Shown here: positions 27,050-38,859 of the stretch, one piece after another | Layout: every line of letters begins with the position of its first letter | Position numbering within the stretch: position 1 is the first letter of the stretch | Translations under genes and position numbers: made by a program | The notes under the pieces: generated by a model | What the model was told of the DNA's origin: nothing | Seen by the model: the letters and a program-made list of their open reading frames with translations, nothing else | Databases searched by the model: none | Source of the DNA: Anarhynchus alexandrinus | Taxonomy: Eukaryota; Chordata; Aves; Charadriiformes; Charadriidae | DNA length: 64,000 bases | Assembly: GCA_008711295.1 (NCBI GenBank) | Contig: VUYV01000329.1 | Location: forward strand, 186,001-250,000 | Direction of reading: 5' to 3'

Positions 27050-28120
27050 CAAGCCATGGGTCTGTATGTCATGATGTGAAATTGCATACCTGGTCAAGTA
27101 AACACAGATCCTGCAGCTCAAAGCTCATTGGAAAGCTCAACTTCTATGCAGACAAACAATCAGCTACAAAGGGACTTTGCCTCTGTGAATATAATTGTGT
27201 GATCAGGTCTTAAATTTTTTTTCCCCCTCCTGTAAAATATAATTATTACTTAAACACCTCTAAAAAAGGATGGAGGTAGAGGGGAAAAAAGGAAAAAATC
27301 ATTGTGTGGTCTTGCAAAATAATCAGAACAGCTGAAACAAACATGAGAGACTGCTCATATTGCACAGATGTGTGTTTTCCTTTGAAAACAAACAGTACTT
27401 TGTTGATTTCAGTCATAAGCAGATTGAAAGTCCAGCTCTGACTTTCTTCAGGAATATGTAAAATGGTATTGTTAGCCAACTCAGAAAATAGCTTGATTCA
27501 GGGTTTTTTTTTATTTTGAATTTTATATGTTTACATTAAAATGTTAGTTTTATTTTATGTTGCCGTTTATAAAGTTTTTTTAGAAAACCTGCAGCATAAA
27601 GAGAAAACTTTTGCTTTGATATTGTTTCTTTTCTCATATAACTGCTTTTGGAGTAGCTGAAAGAGAAAATGTAATGGTAAACAAAGGCGAAAACCAAAAT
27701 TACTCTCTCAATATAACATATTACCAGGAGTGATTTAGAGGTGAGCAGTTAAATCTTTCTAACCTAATTGAGCACCATAGTGCTAGATGGAATCAGGATA
27801 TGGGTGAAGCAATGCAGGTGCCAAAACGTAGGTGCCTACCTCTAGTTTATGTAACACAGTAAGTCCATTTTAGACAGTAACTGGACAGGAGGGCACAATT
27901 CTTCTGTAGATCCAGCGTCATATTTGCAAGCCCATCAGTGTGGATGTTACTGGTATCTTAGTGCAGCTGAAATAAATATAGATGGGTGTATTTAGCATTC
28001 GAGGAGTTTGTAATCGTGTTCATCGTCCTGAAAAATTTAGCTTTTTGTCCATTCTTTGTTTCATACTTGCATTTCAAATATTGATGGAGGCATGTTGTTG
28101 GAACTGTGTAAATATCCAAC
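27050..28120. other. unique AT-rich non-coding DNA
   Basis: Nothing supportable was seen beyond T-rich runs near 27220 and 27503. If the upstream reading-frame chain is real, its 3' untranslated region would lie here. AATATA-type words occur near 27196 and 27237, and AATAAA near 27970. Confidence 0.6.
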
Positions 28121-28127
28121 ACAATAT

Positions 28128-28271
28128 TTGGACAATGCTCTTAACAATAGGCTTTAACATTTGGTCAGCCCTGAATTGGTCAGGCAGTTAGACTAGATGA
28201 TCGTTGTAGGTCCCTTCCAACTAAAATCCTCCTTTTCTATTCTATTCTGTTCTGTTCTATTCTATTCTATT
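28128..28271 (+). mobile_element. CR1 LINE, 3' end fragment
   Basis: GGACAATGCTCTTA near 28130 and GACTAGATGATCGTTGTAGG followed by TCCCTTCCAACT (28190-28222) match the highly conserved 3' end of avian/reptilian CR1 retrotransposons. The short tail of ATTCT-type units (28235-28271) is the terminal microsatellite usual for these elements. The copy is strongly 5'-truncated, as most CR1 insertions are, and holds no reverse transcriptase sequence. Its orientation is + strand. Confidence 0.88.
28235..28271. repeat. TTCTA/TTCTG pentanucleotide tail
   Basis: About seven pentamer units, mostly TTCTA with TTCTG variants, directly follow the CR1 3' end and belong to that insertion. Confidence 0.9.
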
Positions 28272-28410
28272 AGCTATCCGGTGATAAAAAAGAAATTGCA
28301 ACCTGTCGAAAAAAACCACGTTTTGTGGCGGATTAATATCAGTGTCTCTGCATTGTTGCCTACATATTAATATGACATTTTGTCCATAGGGTAAAAATTG
28401 AAGCAGTGCT

Positions 28411-29150
28411 ATGTCTGAGGAAAATAGTCTCTGGAGGGACACTCAGGCTTTTTCTGGCAGCAGGTCTTCAGATAGCTTAAGGTCTCGTAGGCTTGCTCTT
28501 TTTCCAGCCCAGGCCTGTAAACACCCTTTTCCAAGCCTGGCTGAACTGGCACATTGTTTTGTGTGGCTTATCATGGACATGCTTGAATTTTTAAACGGTT
28601 AAGAGAAAGTGGTCATTTTTCAATCGGTCTGGTTCCACAGTCCCATTCACATTGATGCTGTGTCAGCACAATGAAGATGTGCTGCACTATGAAGAGGAAG
28701 TGGCTTAGATCAGCAAAGGGCTGGGAATTGCCCCCAAAAATGCGCACTGAACTATGGCCTTGAGGATGTGATGAAAGACTGCAGAGCCAGCACACCCAGG
28801 TTTCCCCTCTATCATAGTGACCCTGGATATCTTCAGGCTTCCGTGCTTGGTTTCCTTCTGGAGAGTCATGCTGAATGAAAAGGACAAGGGGACAACAGGT
28901 CGATACTGTCCCACCCTACCTCCCAGGATGCTTCTGAACGTGACAGCTGTGAAATGCTCCCATTTTCTGCCATTTACACATACCCTGCAGACCAAGCAGT
29001 CCACAGTCATAGAGGAAATCTATGATAGAAATGGGAATGGATTGCAGGTTTTTCAGGTGAATAGTCTGTAACTGGTTGAGAAATTCTTTGGCAGAAGGGA
29101 GTGTGTAGGGGCTGCAGAGGCAATATCGCCAGCTTTACATCATTGCCCAA
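28411..29150. other. GC-richer patch open in several frames; possible decayed insertion
   Basis: The base composition here is closer to coding DNA than to the flanks. It carries overlapping open frames of 101 codons (minus, 28705-29010), 84 codons (plus, 28817-29071) and shorter ones. No frame runs the whole length, and + frames contain several stops around 28700-28770. I do not recognise the protein in any frame. Possibilities are a decayed retrocopy, an unclassified repeat or simply a GC-rich unique block. It begins only about 140 bases after the CR1 tail. Confidence 0.3.
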
Positions 29151-29159
29151 GCCCATAGC

Positions 29160-31700
29160 TATGCTCTGAAAATCCCTGGCTGCCTGACTAATTCCTCTCA
29201 GAGCAATCAGAATACTCTAAATTGCTTTTTAGGAGCAGACTGACTCTTCGTAGTCTGATATTCAGAGTTTAATCTCCCGGTGAGTTTTGTTGTAACTTAA
29301 AGGTCCCTGGATAGTCAACCTACTTCTTCTGTCTCCCAGGCTTATTCTTTATTTCTAAGAACTTTTCTGTCCATAATTTCCTGTATGTTTCCCTTTTTTC
29401 CTGTATGTATTTATTTGTATTCCTTTTTTCTTTCACAGCTGCTTGGTGTGGCTTTTACTTGTTATATGCATTAGTACAGATAAAAGTCCTTAACCTGTAG
29501 TATTAATAAAATGTAAACAAGCAGCAGGTGTAATTCCTGCCTAAAGTTTAACTTATGTATTAAAAAAAAAAAAGTATGCATGTCTGTGTTCAGCAGTAGT
29601 CTTCTCATGCTTACTTTCGTGAGTGATTTTTTGGGGGAATGTTTTTATTGAAATTGTTTTTCATATTTGTGCCTAGCTGTGACAATCTTTCATAATTATT
29701 TAAATAAATCTTCAATTGCACTCCCTGCCTATGTAAAAACCTTTTTTGCAGTCATTGTCTGCTAAGCCACTATATGTATGTCTATATATAAAAAATAAAC
29801 CTCTAGTCTTAGAAGGCAGATTTAATGAAAGAATACAAATGTATCTTCTTTAAGATAATGCCATATGAGATCATAAATTGATCTGAAAGGGCTGCTGGCA
29901 GCCTCTTGTTTAACTATATTAGGTTTGTCTCCATTAGATCAAAATGCAGGAGGCTGGATCTGTGTCTGAATGTCAGATTCCCATTCAGTAGCACAGAGAC
30001 ACAAAGTCTGTATGAGTAAACATGCCTATCAAAGATGAGATTATTAAACTAACAATAACAACAAAAAAGCAGCAGCATAAAAATGTCCCCTCCTAATTGC
30101 ATTTAGTGTCAAACCATCGTGGCATTAATGGTGCTGATTATATCAGTGACATCCTGCCCTTTGTTGTTATGCTTTTCTATATCTTGCTGAGTAACGGTTA
30201 AAATACCGTCATAGATCATAGTCCTCAAAAGGACTTTCATTTATTAAAAGTAGGAGAAAATACAGTTTTTACTCTTGTCAAGGTCCATGCCAGCTCCCGA
30301 ATGTAGGTTATCCTCTGCCACAGTCTGCCCTCTCCATTTCTCTTCTTTCCATTCAGTAGAAATATATTTTTGCCTGACATAAACCAGAACAATTTCCAAA
30401 AGATAACGATCTGTTTTGTTTAATTTCCCCTATGTATAATTCTTAGAAATCAGACCAAAACATTTTACACAGAATAAAATGTAATCCTGGTAGTAAGGCA
30501 GCTGGGGTGAAACAGGAGTTTAGGGATGAAATAGTTGGGAAAGTTATTGGAGAAAGGATAAAAAGGGGTAGAGTTCTGATTGCAGAACAGTGAGAAAGAA
30601 TCAAAAAATGGAACTTATGCATAGTGAGTTCCATTCAGCCTCTTAATCACAGCTGGTTGTTTTGGACATAGGTTTTGTACAGTAGAATAGTGAAGAAAGG
30701 ATGATTTCCCTGATGGCAACAGCTGGTAATTGTTCCTCGATGATGGGATGTGCTGCAGTTTCTGCTACACTAACAACTTAAAACAACTATATTGCATCCA
30801 CTGTTTCTGCTTTTTTTAATTGCCATTTATGATGCTAGGCATAATTAACGCCATTTTCAATCTCGTTTGCCTAACTTATTAAAACTTTTTCTTCCCCTTC
30901 AATTGTAGGGTTTTTTTTCTATTGCTTTTTCTTTTTAACTAAGTTCTCTTCCTTTAGCATCTTTACATCTGCCTTTCTTGATGCACTTGGAGCATATGCT
31001 TCCATTCTGTTTTCTTTCTTACAGCCACTTTCTTTGTCTGAGTCTAACTTCTACTGATACAGAGCAATTTTCAGTCAATTTCAAGCTTGCCTCAATTTGT
31101 GCATGCACTTTTTTCCATTTATAAACCTGTATCTATGCAAATCAAGTATTTAGGTGCTATGGACTAGGTTCATACAAAGGACAATGACAATGAAACACTC
31201 TGTATTACAAAATTTAATTTTAGGTGCCCAACTGTTTTCTAAAATTTATGTTTGGTGCCCATACTCCCTATCCACTACACAGGAAACTTCAGTGGAGTTT
31301 GCAGAAGTGAAGCAGCTCACTGGAGAGCCTTTGCAAGTGAGAAGGAGACAGCACAACACTCTCAAAAGACAAGATTCATTCTTGAGCATGCAGAGGTGCT
31401 TATCCCTCTTTGGAAAGCATCACTGTGAGATTCTTTTGGCCTAACGCAAGGAGTATTTTTTCTTTCTTTTCCCCTTGGCAATAAACCAACCCGAGGAGAG
31501 GGGAGACCATAGGAGAAGACTGGCATGGAAGACATTAAATATATTCTCTGCATGTTTAATGGTTCATACTGTAGTTGAAGGTAACTTGGTTTTCAAAGCT
31601 GTGTTATCCATATGACCAGTGGCAGAAACGTGTGCATCATGTGGGTTTGCCTTGCTGAAGCTTAGGCAACTAGTGAATTTTTGGAGTACCTAATGAAACA
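29160..31700. other. unique AT-rich non-coding DNA
   Basis: No gene or recognisable repeat was found. There are A-runs near 29563-29574 and ordinary T-rich stretches near 30900-30940. Confidence 0.65.
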
Positions 31701-31714
31701 TTAATGGGTTCAAT

Positions 31715-31775
31715 GGTTGGCAGTTGGACTACGTGATTGTTGTAGGTCCCTTAAACTGAAATAGTCTATTCTAAA
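31715..31775 (+). mobile_element. CR1 LINE, short diverged 3' end fragment
   Basis: CAGTTGGACTACGTGATTG followed by TTGTAGGTCCCTT (31731-31752) is the CR1 3' end with substitutions. After it come diverged ATAGTCTATT units that look like a decayed tail, repeated at about 31762 and 31790. It has the same orientation as the copy at 28.1 kb but is more diverged, so probably an older, separate insertion. The upstream boundary is uncertain. Confidence 0.75.
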
Positions 31776-31779
31776 CTAG

Positions 31780-34700
31780 TAGGGCTACAATAGTCTATTA
31801 AGTGATAGTTAAGACTGTAAGCCAAATGGAATGGGCACTATGGAGTCTGACATATGTTTACCTGTTTCCTTCAATGTAACTTTTAAAGTAGCTTTTGAGG
31901 TTTTGATTTTTCATTGTTTTTTTCCCCTGTTTTTTTTTGTTTGTTTGTTTTCCCCTAAACTGAAGTTCAGGGCTAGTTTCTATTTGTCTATGAGTTATGT
32001 AATGATGACAGCCAGACTTTTTATAAACTGCATTATATAGAACCCATTCTGCTCTTAAACAGTTCTGGTGGAAGTCTAGTGACAATTACGGGGTTGCTAT
32101 ACTACGGATGTAAAAGCTTGCATCCTTATGCTTTTTGTTTCTGTTAATTCTTTTTTTTTTTTTCTAGCGGTAGTGTTTATTCCAGAAAAGGTCAGGGAAG
32201 CAAACGAGAAGGGTGTTACAATAAAAATTTCTTGGTACTTAGCGATTGTGTGAAGTTAAATGTGTAATTTTTTTTTCTTTTCCTTAAGAGGTCCTTCATG
32301 AGGTAGAGTTTGATTTACGACACAAGAGGTAAATAGCCTGCTCTGTTCTCAGTTTGTAGAATAAGTGATTTTGTAAACTGAACGTGGAAATAATGAGTTG
32401 TTTTGTGCCATTCAGCCTTGGTTTTGAAGAACAATTCTCAGAAATCCCATAATCTACTAGTGCAGATTTGCTAATACAATATACAATCAGAGGCCTTCAG
32501 AGTGGTCCTTTTTTCTTCTTGCAAGGTGTAATGCCTGATAAGTTTTTAAAAAAAAAAAAGGATTCTGTGATCTCAGTTCTGATTTTCTTCACCTAAATAC
32601 TGTAATACTAAGCATACTTACAGGAAAATAACTACTTACTCCTACACTAATAAACAGAGGGCTCACAGTCCAGAACACTCGCGTATGGTGATCTACATAA
32701 ACCCAGATCAGTTAAGTTGCTATTCCTGCCACAGTTACAGCCTGGGCCAGTGGCCATTGTCACAAGTCATGGCCAGGCAGAGGTTAGGATTTAGCATTGG
32801 CCAATGACCATTTGCAGTAAGCAGCTCAGATACAACTATCTTGTTTCAGAGAGTTAGAGAATTTTATGTGATAGATAGAGCCAGTTTACCTGTTTCCTGT
32901 CCTACCTTATTTACAGCTATTCCCCCTACTACCACCTAAATGCAAGCAGACCGCATAGAAATAATAAAACTCTTCTTGATACTGGAATTCTCTCGGTTTT
33001 AAGGGCATGCATGGACAAAGTCAGAGAAAGGCCAAAGCACAGAATGAAATATAACTACCAGGGCACATAAAAGATTATAAATAATTCTATGATTGCATTT
33101 GCAGTAAAAGGCAAACTAAGGAAAGTGTTGGTCTGCTGCTCAGTGGTCCAGGAAAGCTCTTTGAAAGATGATGCCAACAATAGTAATAAATATTTTCTCA
33201 TTCGGTCTTCTCCAATTTATGCAGTTGGATATTCTCAATATGAGTAGCAAAATTATTATCAACAACAAGTATGTTGTATCAGACTAAAGAAAGATGCATT
33301 TGGATACTTGAACAAATCGTGTTTTGAATGGGCTAAATCAGATAAAATTGATTCAAAGGTCTCCAAAGTATGATTGAAACAGTCTCAGAGGCTGACTGTT
33401 TATCACTCAAAGGTAACAGGAAAGGTTCCAGAAAACTGGAAAAAGAATCTCTTTGCTTTAAAGGAAATTTTAAAAAGGAACAGCAAGAAAATTATAGTGC
33501 TGTCAATATAACTTAATTTATGAGAATAATTAAACTCCTTGTCAGCACCTAGGAAAAAAAAAACAGGGTTATGAGTAAGAGCTAACAAGGAATATCAAGA
33601 AGAAATCAAGGTAAAGCTACTACATTATCTTTTAAGAGAAGGTAGCAGGTTATATCAATAGATAGAAGTAGTAGATGCTTTACAAGTGATTTTTTTTTGA
33701 CCATGTCTTGGTAAAGGGCTCTTTACCAAGGATATGCCATGAATTTCCAGACAAAGCATTCAAATGAACTTTTATGGACCCAGTTTAGAGCCATCACACT
33801 CTGCCTCCTCCAGCAAATGTATCCTTTCACTTTTTGTGGGTGTTTATTTGTTGTGGTTTTGGTGATAGTAGATGATCCATGCACAGTATTGTTGAAACCA
33901 AATATTAAAAATTGATCATGATTGTAGCCACCTGATATTATTAAGTTGCTTTATAATGGTGTATAAGAAATACATAAAATTCATTTTGTGCCATATTTTT
34001 AGATATTTCTGCTGAATTGTGAATACTGAAAGCTTTTTAAAGACAGGTATCCTTATTCTAACAGCCAAGGCTTAGGAAAAACACGTTGTTCATGATTAAA
34101 TGTAAAGTGTTAGCAACAGTCCGTTTAGTTGCTTAACGATATGTGAGTTTTGATGTAGATGCACTAACATAAGGTCTTTATCGCAGATTTTGATGTATAT
34201 CAAGGTTTCAGTCACCAGGCTAAATTATTGTTGAGGAGGAAGTACTCTTGTAAATGTAAAATGTGATGTTGTAAAGACATCATTTACGTGCTATCTACTT
34301 GGTAGTTAATCAGAAATTGTTGAAGAAATTCCTTTTCCAAAAGTTCGTATCAATTTTCTTAGGAAGGCAGGGCTAAAAGGGGATTCATAGTGCTGATGGT
34401 TATTCAAAAGAATCCTCTTGGTAAAATAATAATTACATGGAAAAAAACCTGAAAGAATGTGACACAATTTCACATAAAAAGCTTTAGAACCAAGATTTTG
34501 AGTTAAACTATATTCAGTCTTTAATCCTATAAGTCACAGTGCCCCTTTCTCTCCCTAGACTAGCCAAAGACTAAACTGCTGTATTTTTTGTTAACGTAAT
34601 CTCTAAGGACCGTTATTAACCAGCCACCTTGGATATGGAACCCCTAAATCCTTTTAAATGCTGATGGTCTGGGTAATAGACATCTTGTTATAGTTAATAA

Positions 34701-35150
34701 GATGAGATAGTCTCCTTATGTAGTGAGAGTCTTGTATTACAGTCTTGATGGGTACACGTTACTTTTTAATCCCGTTTGTGATACTGAGATTTATCTGGTT
34801 TTGGATTACTGGATCTGTAAAAGGTAGAAATGGTCCTGTTTAAGAACTAGAGCAGGATAATCACTAGGCTGTCTTTCAGTCTTTACTGAAAACTACCCTC
34901 AGCAGGTCAGTTGTAAAAATTCTTTAAATCAGCAACTGGAATACTTGGAAAGATGAGGACTTAGCTTTTCTTTAATGTCCTCGTTTTAAACTAGTGAAAA
35001 GTAATAAACAAGCCTTGTTTCTTTGAAGGACTCTTTTGATAGATCCATATATATTTTGATTTACATTTATACATAATAATATTACACTAAGTAAATTTCA
35101 AATACATATTTTATAATTATTTTAGGGAATATTTCTGTAATTGACATTTT
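31780..35150. other. unique AT-rich non-coding DNA with isolated exon-like signals
   Basis: No supported gene. T-rich runs with GTTT units lie at 31930-31950 and a T-run at 32151-32163. Two pyrimidine-tract acceptors (ending at 32167 and 32288 or 32290) occur about 120 bases apart; the second is followed by a 38-base open segment and GTAAAT. A perfect 10-bp stem-loop is at 33707-33730. Confidence 0.55.
33707..33730. other. perfect 10-bp inverted repeat
   Basis: CTTGGTAAAG (33707-33716), a 4-base loop GGCT, and CTTTACCAAG (33721-33730) form an uninterrupted stem. There is no T-run directly after it and this is not a bacterial genome, so a terminator reading does not apply. Confidence 0.9.
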
Positions 35151-35158
35151 TATTGTAG

Positions 35159-35245
35159 TTACGTCAGTTCAGATGAAAAAGAATTTCATACAGTGTCATT
35201 GATTCCGGTACTATCCAGGCATTAAATTTACATTTAAAAAAAGAG
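35159..35245 (+). other. exon-like segment without a long open frame
   Basis: A T-rich tract ending in TATTGTAG precedes this 87-base segment, and GTAAGT follows it directly. All three + frames contain a stop, one of them only near the end after about 21 codons. An internal protein-coding exon is therefore excluded, but a non-coding RNA exon, an untranslated-region exon or a cryptic (poison) exon remains possible. Confidence 0.18.
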
Positions 35246-35249
35246 GTAA

Positions 35250-38200
35250 GTAACATTATTTCACTGCTAAGTCAGTGTGTTCAGCTATTTACATCTGATT
35301 TTTATGTAAAAAATCAAATCTGAATCTCAGCATAAATACAGCAGTATTATTAGTGATTGATATTTTGACATTTTCTATTGTGGACAACAATGCTGTCAGA
35401 TATAGCATATAGAAATCAATTCAAAGAGAACTTGTGTTTCTGAAAGACGCTTCGGAAGAGTCCAGCATGTCCAATTGCACTCAGGTGCAAACCCTTGCAT
35501 GTCTAAACCCTGATATTTCTAGCGGTTACCGTAAGATAGTATTATAACTATAAAAAGTTGCAAATATTTTGCATATAAATTGAAGAATGGGAGACAAAAC
35601 TGAAACTTGTTTCTTATAGTCCAACTGCTTTTATAATAAGGTGCGTAGCTCTTCAGGTGGTGCCATACAACAGTGCTGTACCAGGAATATTCTGTTCCTG
35701 ATTACTCTTTCCTGACAAATTATCTATCTTGAGATAAGTAACACAGGATGAAACAATGTGTGATGAGATAACTTTATGACAGTGAATGAAATAGTAATTT
35801 GAGGATTTTATTTATGTCACTGGAAAAATTATGAATAAGGAAGCAGATAAAGGAAAAGGCCTTTTGCTAAAAACCAAAATACCCCCAAAGAAAAAAACGC
35901 CTTTGAAACAAACCTACCAGCTTATGGTTATGTAATGTAAAAGGATCTTAGAGAAATATGATGCAGATTGTGAAATTAAAGTTTCATGAAAATGAAGTCA
36001 ATTATTCCCTGCTTGTTTGATGTTTGTTGTATCAAGGTTCAACATATCTGATAGGGGAAGATTCTTTTGAGATTTAATAAATTGATAAAAACAACGCAAT
36101 AGTTGTTCTAAATGTTAGCATTTGGAGAAGCATATATCACCGAAATTCTCTTAAGGTACTGAAAAAAACAATCAACAGCATGTAGCTTATTGCCTTGACA
36201 ATATATTAATCTCTCAGCAGCCTGTATAAAATAGTACTTCAGATAATGTTTTTCAAATGTGTTTCTGTGACATTTTAAAAATTAAGCTGAAAACCAATCT
36301 TTTTTTGTTGCTGTTAAGCACAGATGAAACAAATGCTTTAATTGATTACCTGCTTTGCCACAGAGAAAACAAAATTCTATCAGTAAAGTCCAAAACTCTG
36401 GTCAAAAGCAAACACGAAATATGTAATTGATTGTTGGTCAGGTCATCTTGTTTTGAAAATGAAATGATTTTTAAAAGGTCTTCAAAATGGAAACCAAAAT
36501 TTAAGCACGGAATTGAGCGGGATAGACCAACACGACACACTGTATTATGCTGGTTTGAGTCACTAGACTAGTCTTGAAATTACACATGCAGGTTTTAAGC
36601 GTTTTGTCTTACAGTCTCATCCTTAACTGTATTCACGTTGTACCTGATCCTCTGTGGTTTACTTATGTATTCATAATTTATGTGTGAATAATCCACAGGA
36701 AATTAGAAATAAAAATATTACATTCTTGTTTAAATGAAGTCCTTTTCCTGCTTTCTTGACTAGTTCTTTTTGCTATCCAAGCACAGGAAAGGAACTGAAA
36801 AGGAGATACTGCTCTTAGATGAGACTTTGTAGGGACCAGACAAGGGCAGGGGGAAAAAAACTACACACTTCTCCAGAATCTCACAGTCCTTTTCTGTAAT
36901 CCAGTGCCCCAGCTCCTGCTAGCCACCCTACACAGGAGAGACTTCTGGCCTGTCTTAGTAAGGTAGTTGGTACCAGTAACACCACCATTATTTAAGCTGT
37001 ATATTCTCACATGATCGAAAAGACACGTTTAGACCTAGGCCCTGAGCAACTCCATTTGGGCTAGTCAGCCCAAAGTACATAATCTTATTTTATTATGTAC
37101 ACAAGACCTTAGAAAGTACCCATGCCATCATCTAATTAGTTTTGCTCATTTGCATTTCTAATTTTAATCCCATTGTTATTTTCAGAGATGACTCTTAATA
37201 TACTTACTGACCCTGTATAATCATTTTTTAGCAAAAGAAATAGAGATCCAAGTAGTTTGCTATAGATAACTTGATTGAATAATGTATACATTTAAAAAGG
37301 TTATAGTACCTTTATTTATTAGATGATGGAAAATGAAGCATTATACTTTTGATAAGGTAGTACATATTTTGCTTCCTAGAATTAATTGTGGCTACTAAGT
37401 GAAAAATTAAATTCTAATGCTCTAATCATGCTGAGGTAATGTTTGGTGATGAAATTTGACATAGGTATAACTGAATGGTTTGTGTAACCGGTAAGAGTTA
37501 GATATGTGTCGTCCTTGAAAAAAATGATAATCAAAGGTATAAAAGGCATAACTGAAGTGATTTAGCCAGCCTGATCTAGTGGACTATTTTAAACAAGATT
37601 AAATACCAGAACCATGATGAAAAACACATGAGGGATTTTTTGTGTTTTTTTTTCTCTTTTATTAAGATTGCTTTGTCTACTGGTTTCTGTTAAAGTAAGC
37701 CTAGGATTCATTGTGAATATGTCAGAGTGATAAACGACAGAAAAATCAAGTGGAAACAACTAGTGTTATTTGGATCCTATCTTATTTGAATCATAGCTGA
37801 CATTTAATAAATTACTATTTCTAAAAAATCTCTTCCTTGAATTGAGAAATATTCCATAGCTGCACTGTCTTGCAAGAAATTCTTATTTCGCTATCTGCCC
37901 AGGTTTCCAATATGACCAGATCTCTCCTGTACAGTTTTTCCGTCATCAGTAATGATCCCATAGCTTTGCAGCTTAGTATCAATTATAAATGTCACTAACA
38001 TGCTGTTAAGTCCTTATTGCAGGACTTTAAATGTCAAAAGAAAATGTGATATCAGTCCTCACACAAATCAGCAAGGCCTTTTTTGCTTTTTCAGGTTTTA
38101 GGACTATGTCTGTTTACATCCTTTTAGCCAGTTTTCAATCTACATAATAGTGTTTCTAGTTAAGACAATTTGAATTAATTGTCAGTCATTGCAAAGTTTC

Positions 38201-38650
38201 TGTACTGTACCGTTATAAAGAAATCTTCCTCAGAAAGAGCGGACTGCAAGAAATAAATGTGCAAATGCAAATTTTGTATTTGAAGATTGTGAGTAACACT
38301 TGACATTGCCATGCTGATGATCACCCCAAGATTTCAAAACTGTCTGCAGTATACTGTGTGTTTTTTGGCTTTAGGAGACCCTGAAAACTGTATTCTTCTC
38401 ACTTTCTTGATAGTTTTAATTGCATTAATTTTTAGTTCACAAGCTGTATTATGTGACTTTGACATGAATTGCTTTTCGTGTATGATTTCACTTAGATAAA
38501 ACCAGGTCTTCCCAAGTCTTCAGTTATTCATGGAGTACAGCTTCTGTTCTCACATAATTTTTAGCATTATGGAAAAAAAAAAGTTTTTCCTGAATAGGAG
38601 CAGTACAAAAATTTGAAAGAAAATACTGAGTACTTAACGTTGCAACATTG
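35250..38650. other. unique AT-rich non-coding DNA
   Basis: No gene or transposon was recognised. The outstanding feature is a pair of directly adjacent perfect stem-loops at 37055-37100, listed separately. Confidence 0.6.
37055..37100. other. two back-to-back perfect stem-loops
   Basis: The first stem is TTTGGGCT (37055-37062), loop AGTC, AGCCCAAA (37067-37074). The second follows with no gap: GTACATAAT (37075-37083), loop of 8, ATTATGTAC (37092-37100). Both stems are free of mismatches (8 and 9 bp). Confidence 0.9.
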
Positions 38651-38659
38651 TGTTTTCAA

Positions 38660-38850
38660 AGCCCTGTTGCAGATGTAAAAGGCAGGTGAGTAAGTATTCT
38701 GGTATCTTTTAAATGATGGGGAAACTGAGTTGTAAAGACGTTCAGAGAAGTGCTTATGGATATTCAGTGAATTACAAAACCAGGATTATCTCTCTAAACT
38801 CTCTGGCTTTTAGTCTAGTCTTTTTCCACCCTGTTCACACTGCTCATGAA
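38660..38850 (+). repeat. MIR (CORE-SINE) relic
   Basis: GATGGGGAAACTGAGTTG (38715-38732) matches the MIR core GATGAGGAAACTGAGG. The sequence then follows the MIR order: AACCAGGATTATCTC in place of the 'gccgggatt..gaac' block, then CTTTTAGTCTAGTC and TTTCCACCCTGTTCACACTG (38822-38841) as in the 3' end 'ctcttt/aaccactayrctatactgcc'. It is highly diverged, as expected for a family active long before birds arose. Recognition is from memory of the consensus. Confidence 0.6.
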
Positions 38851-38859
38851 GAGATTCAG

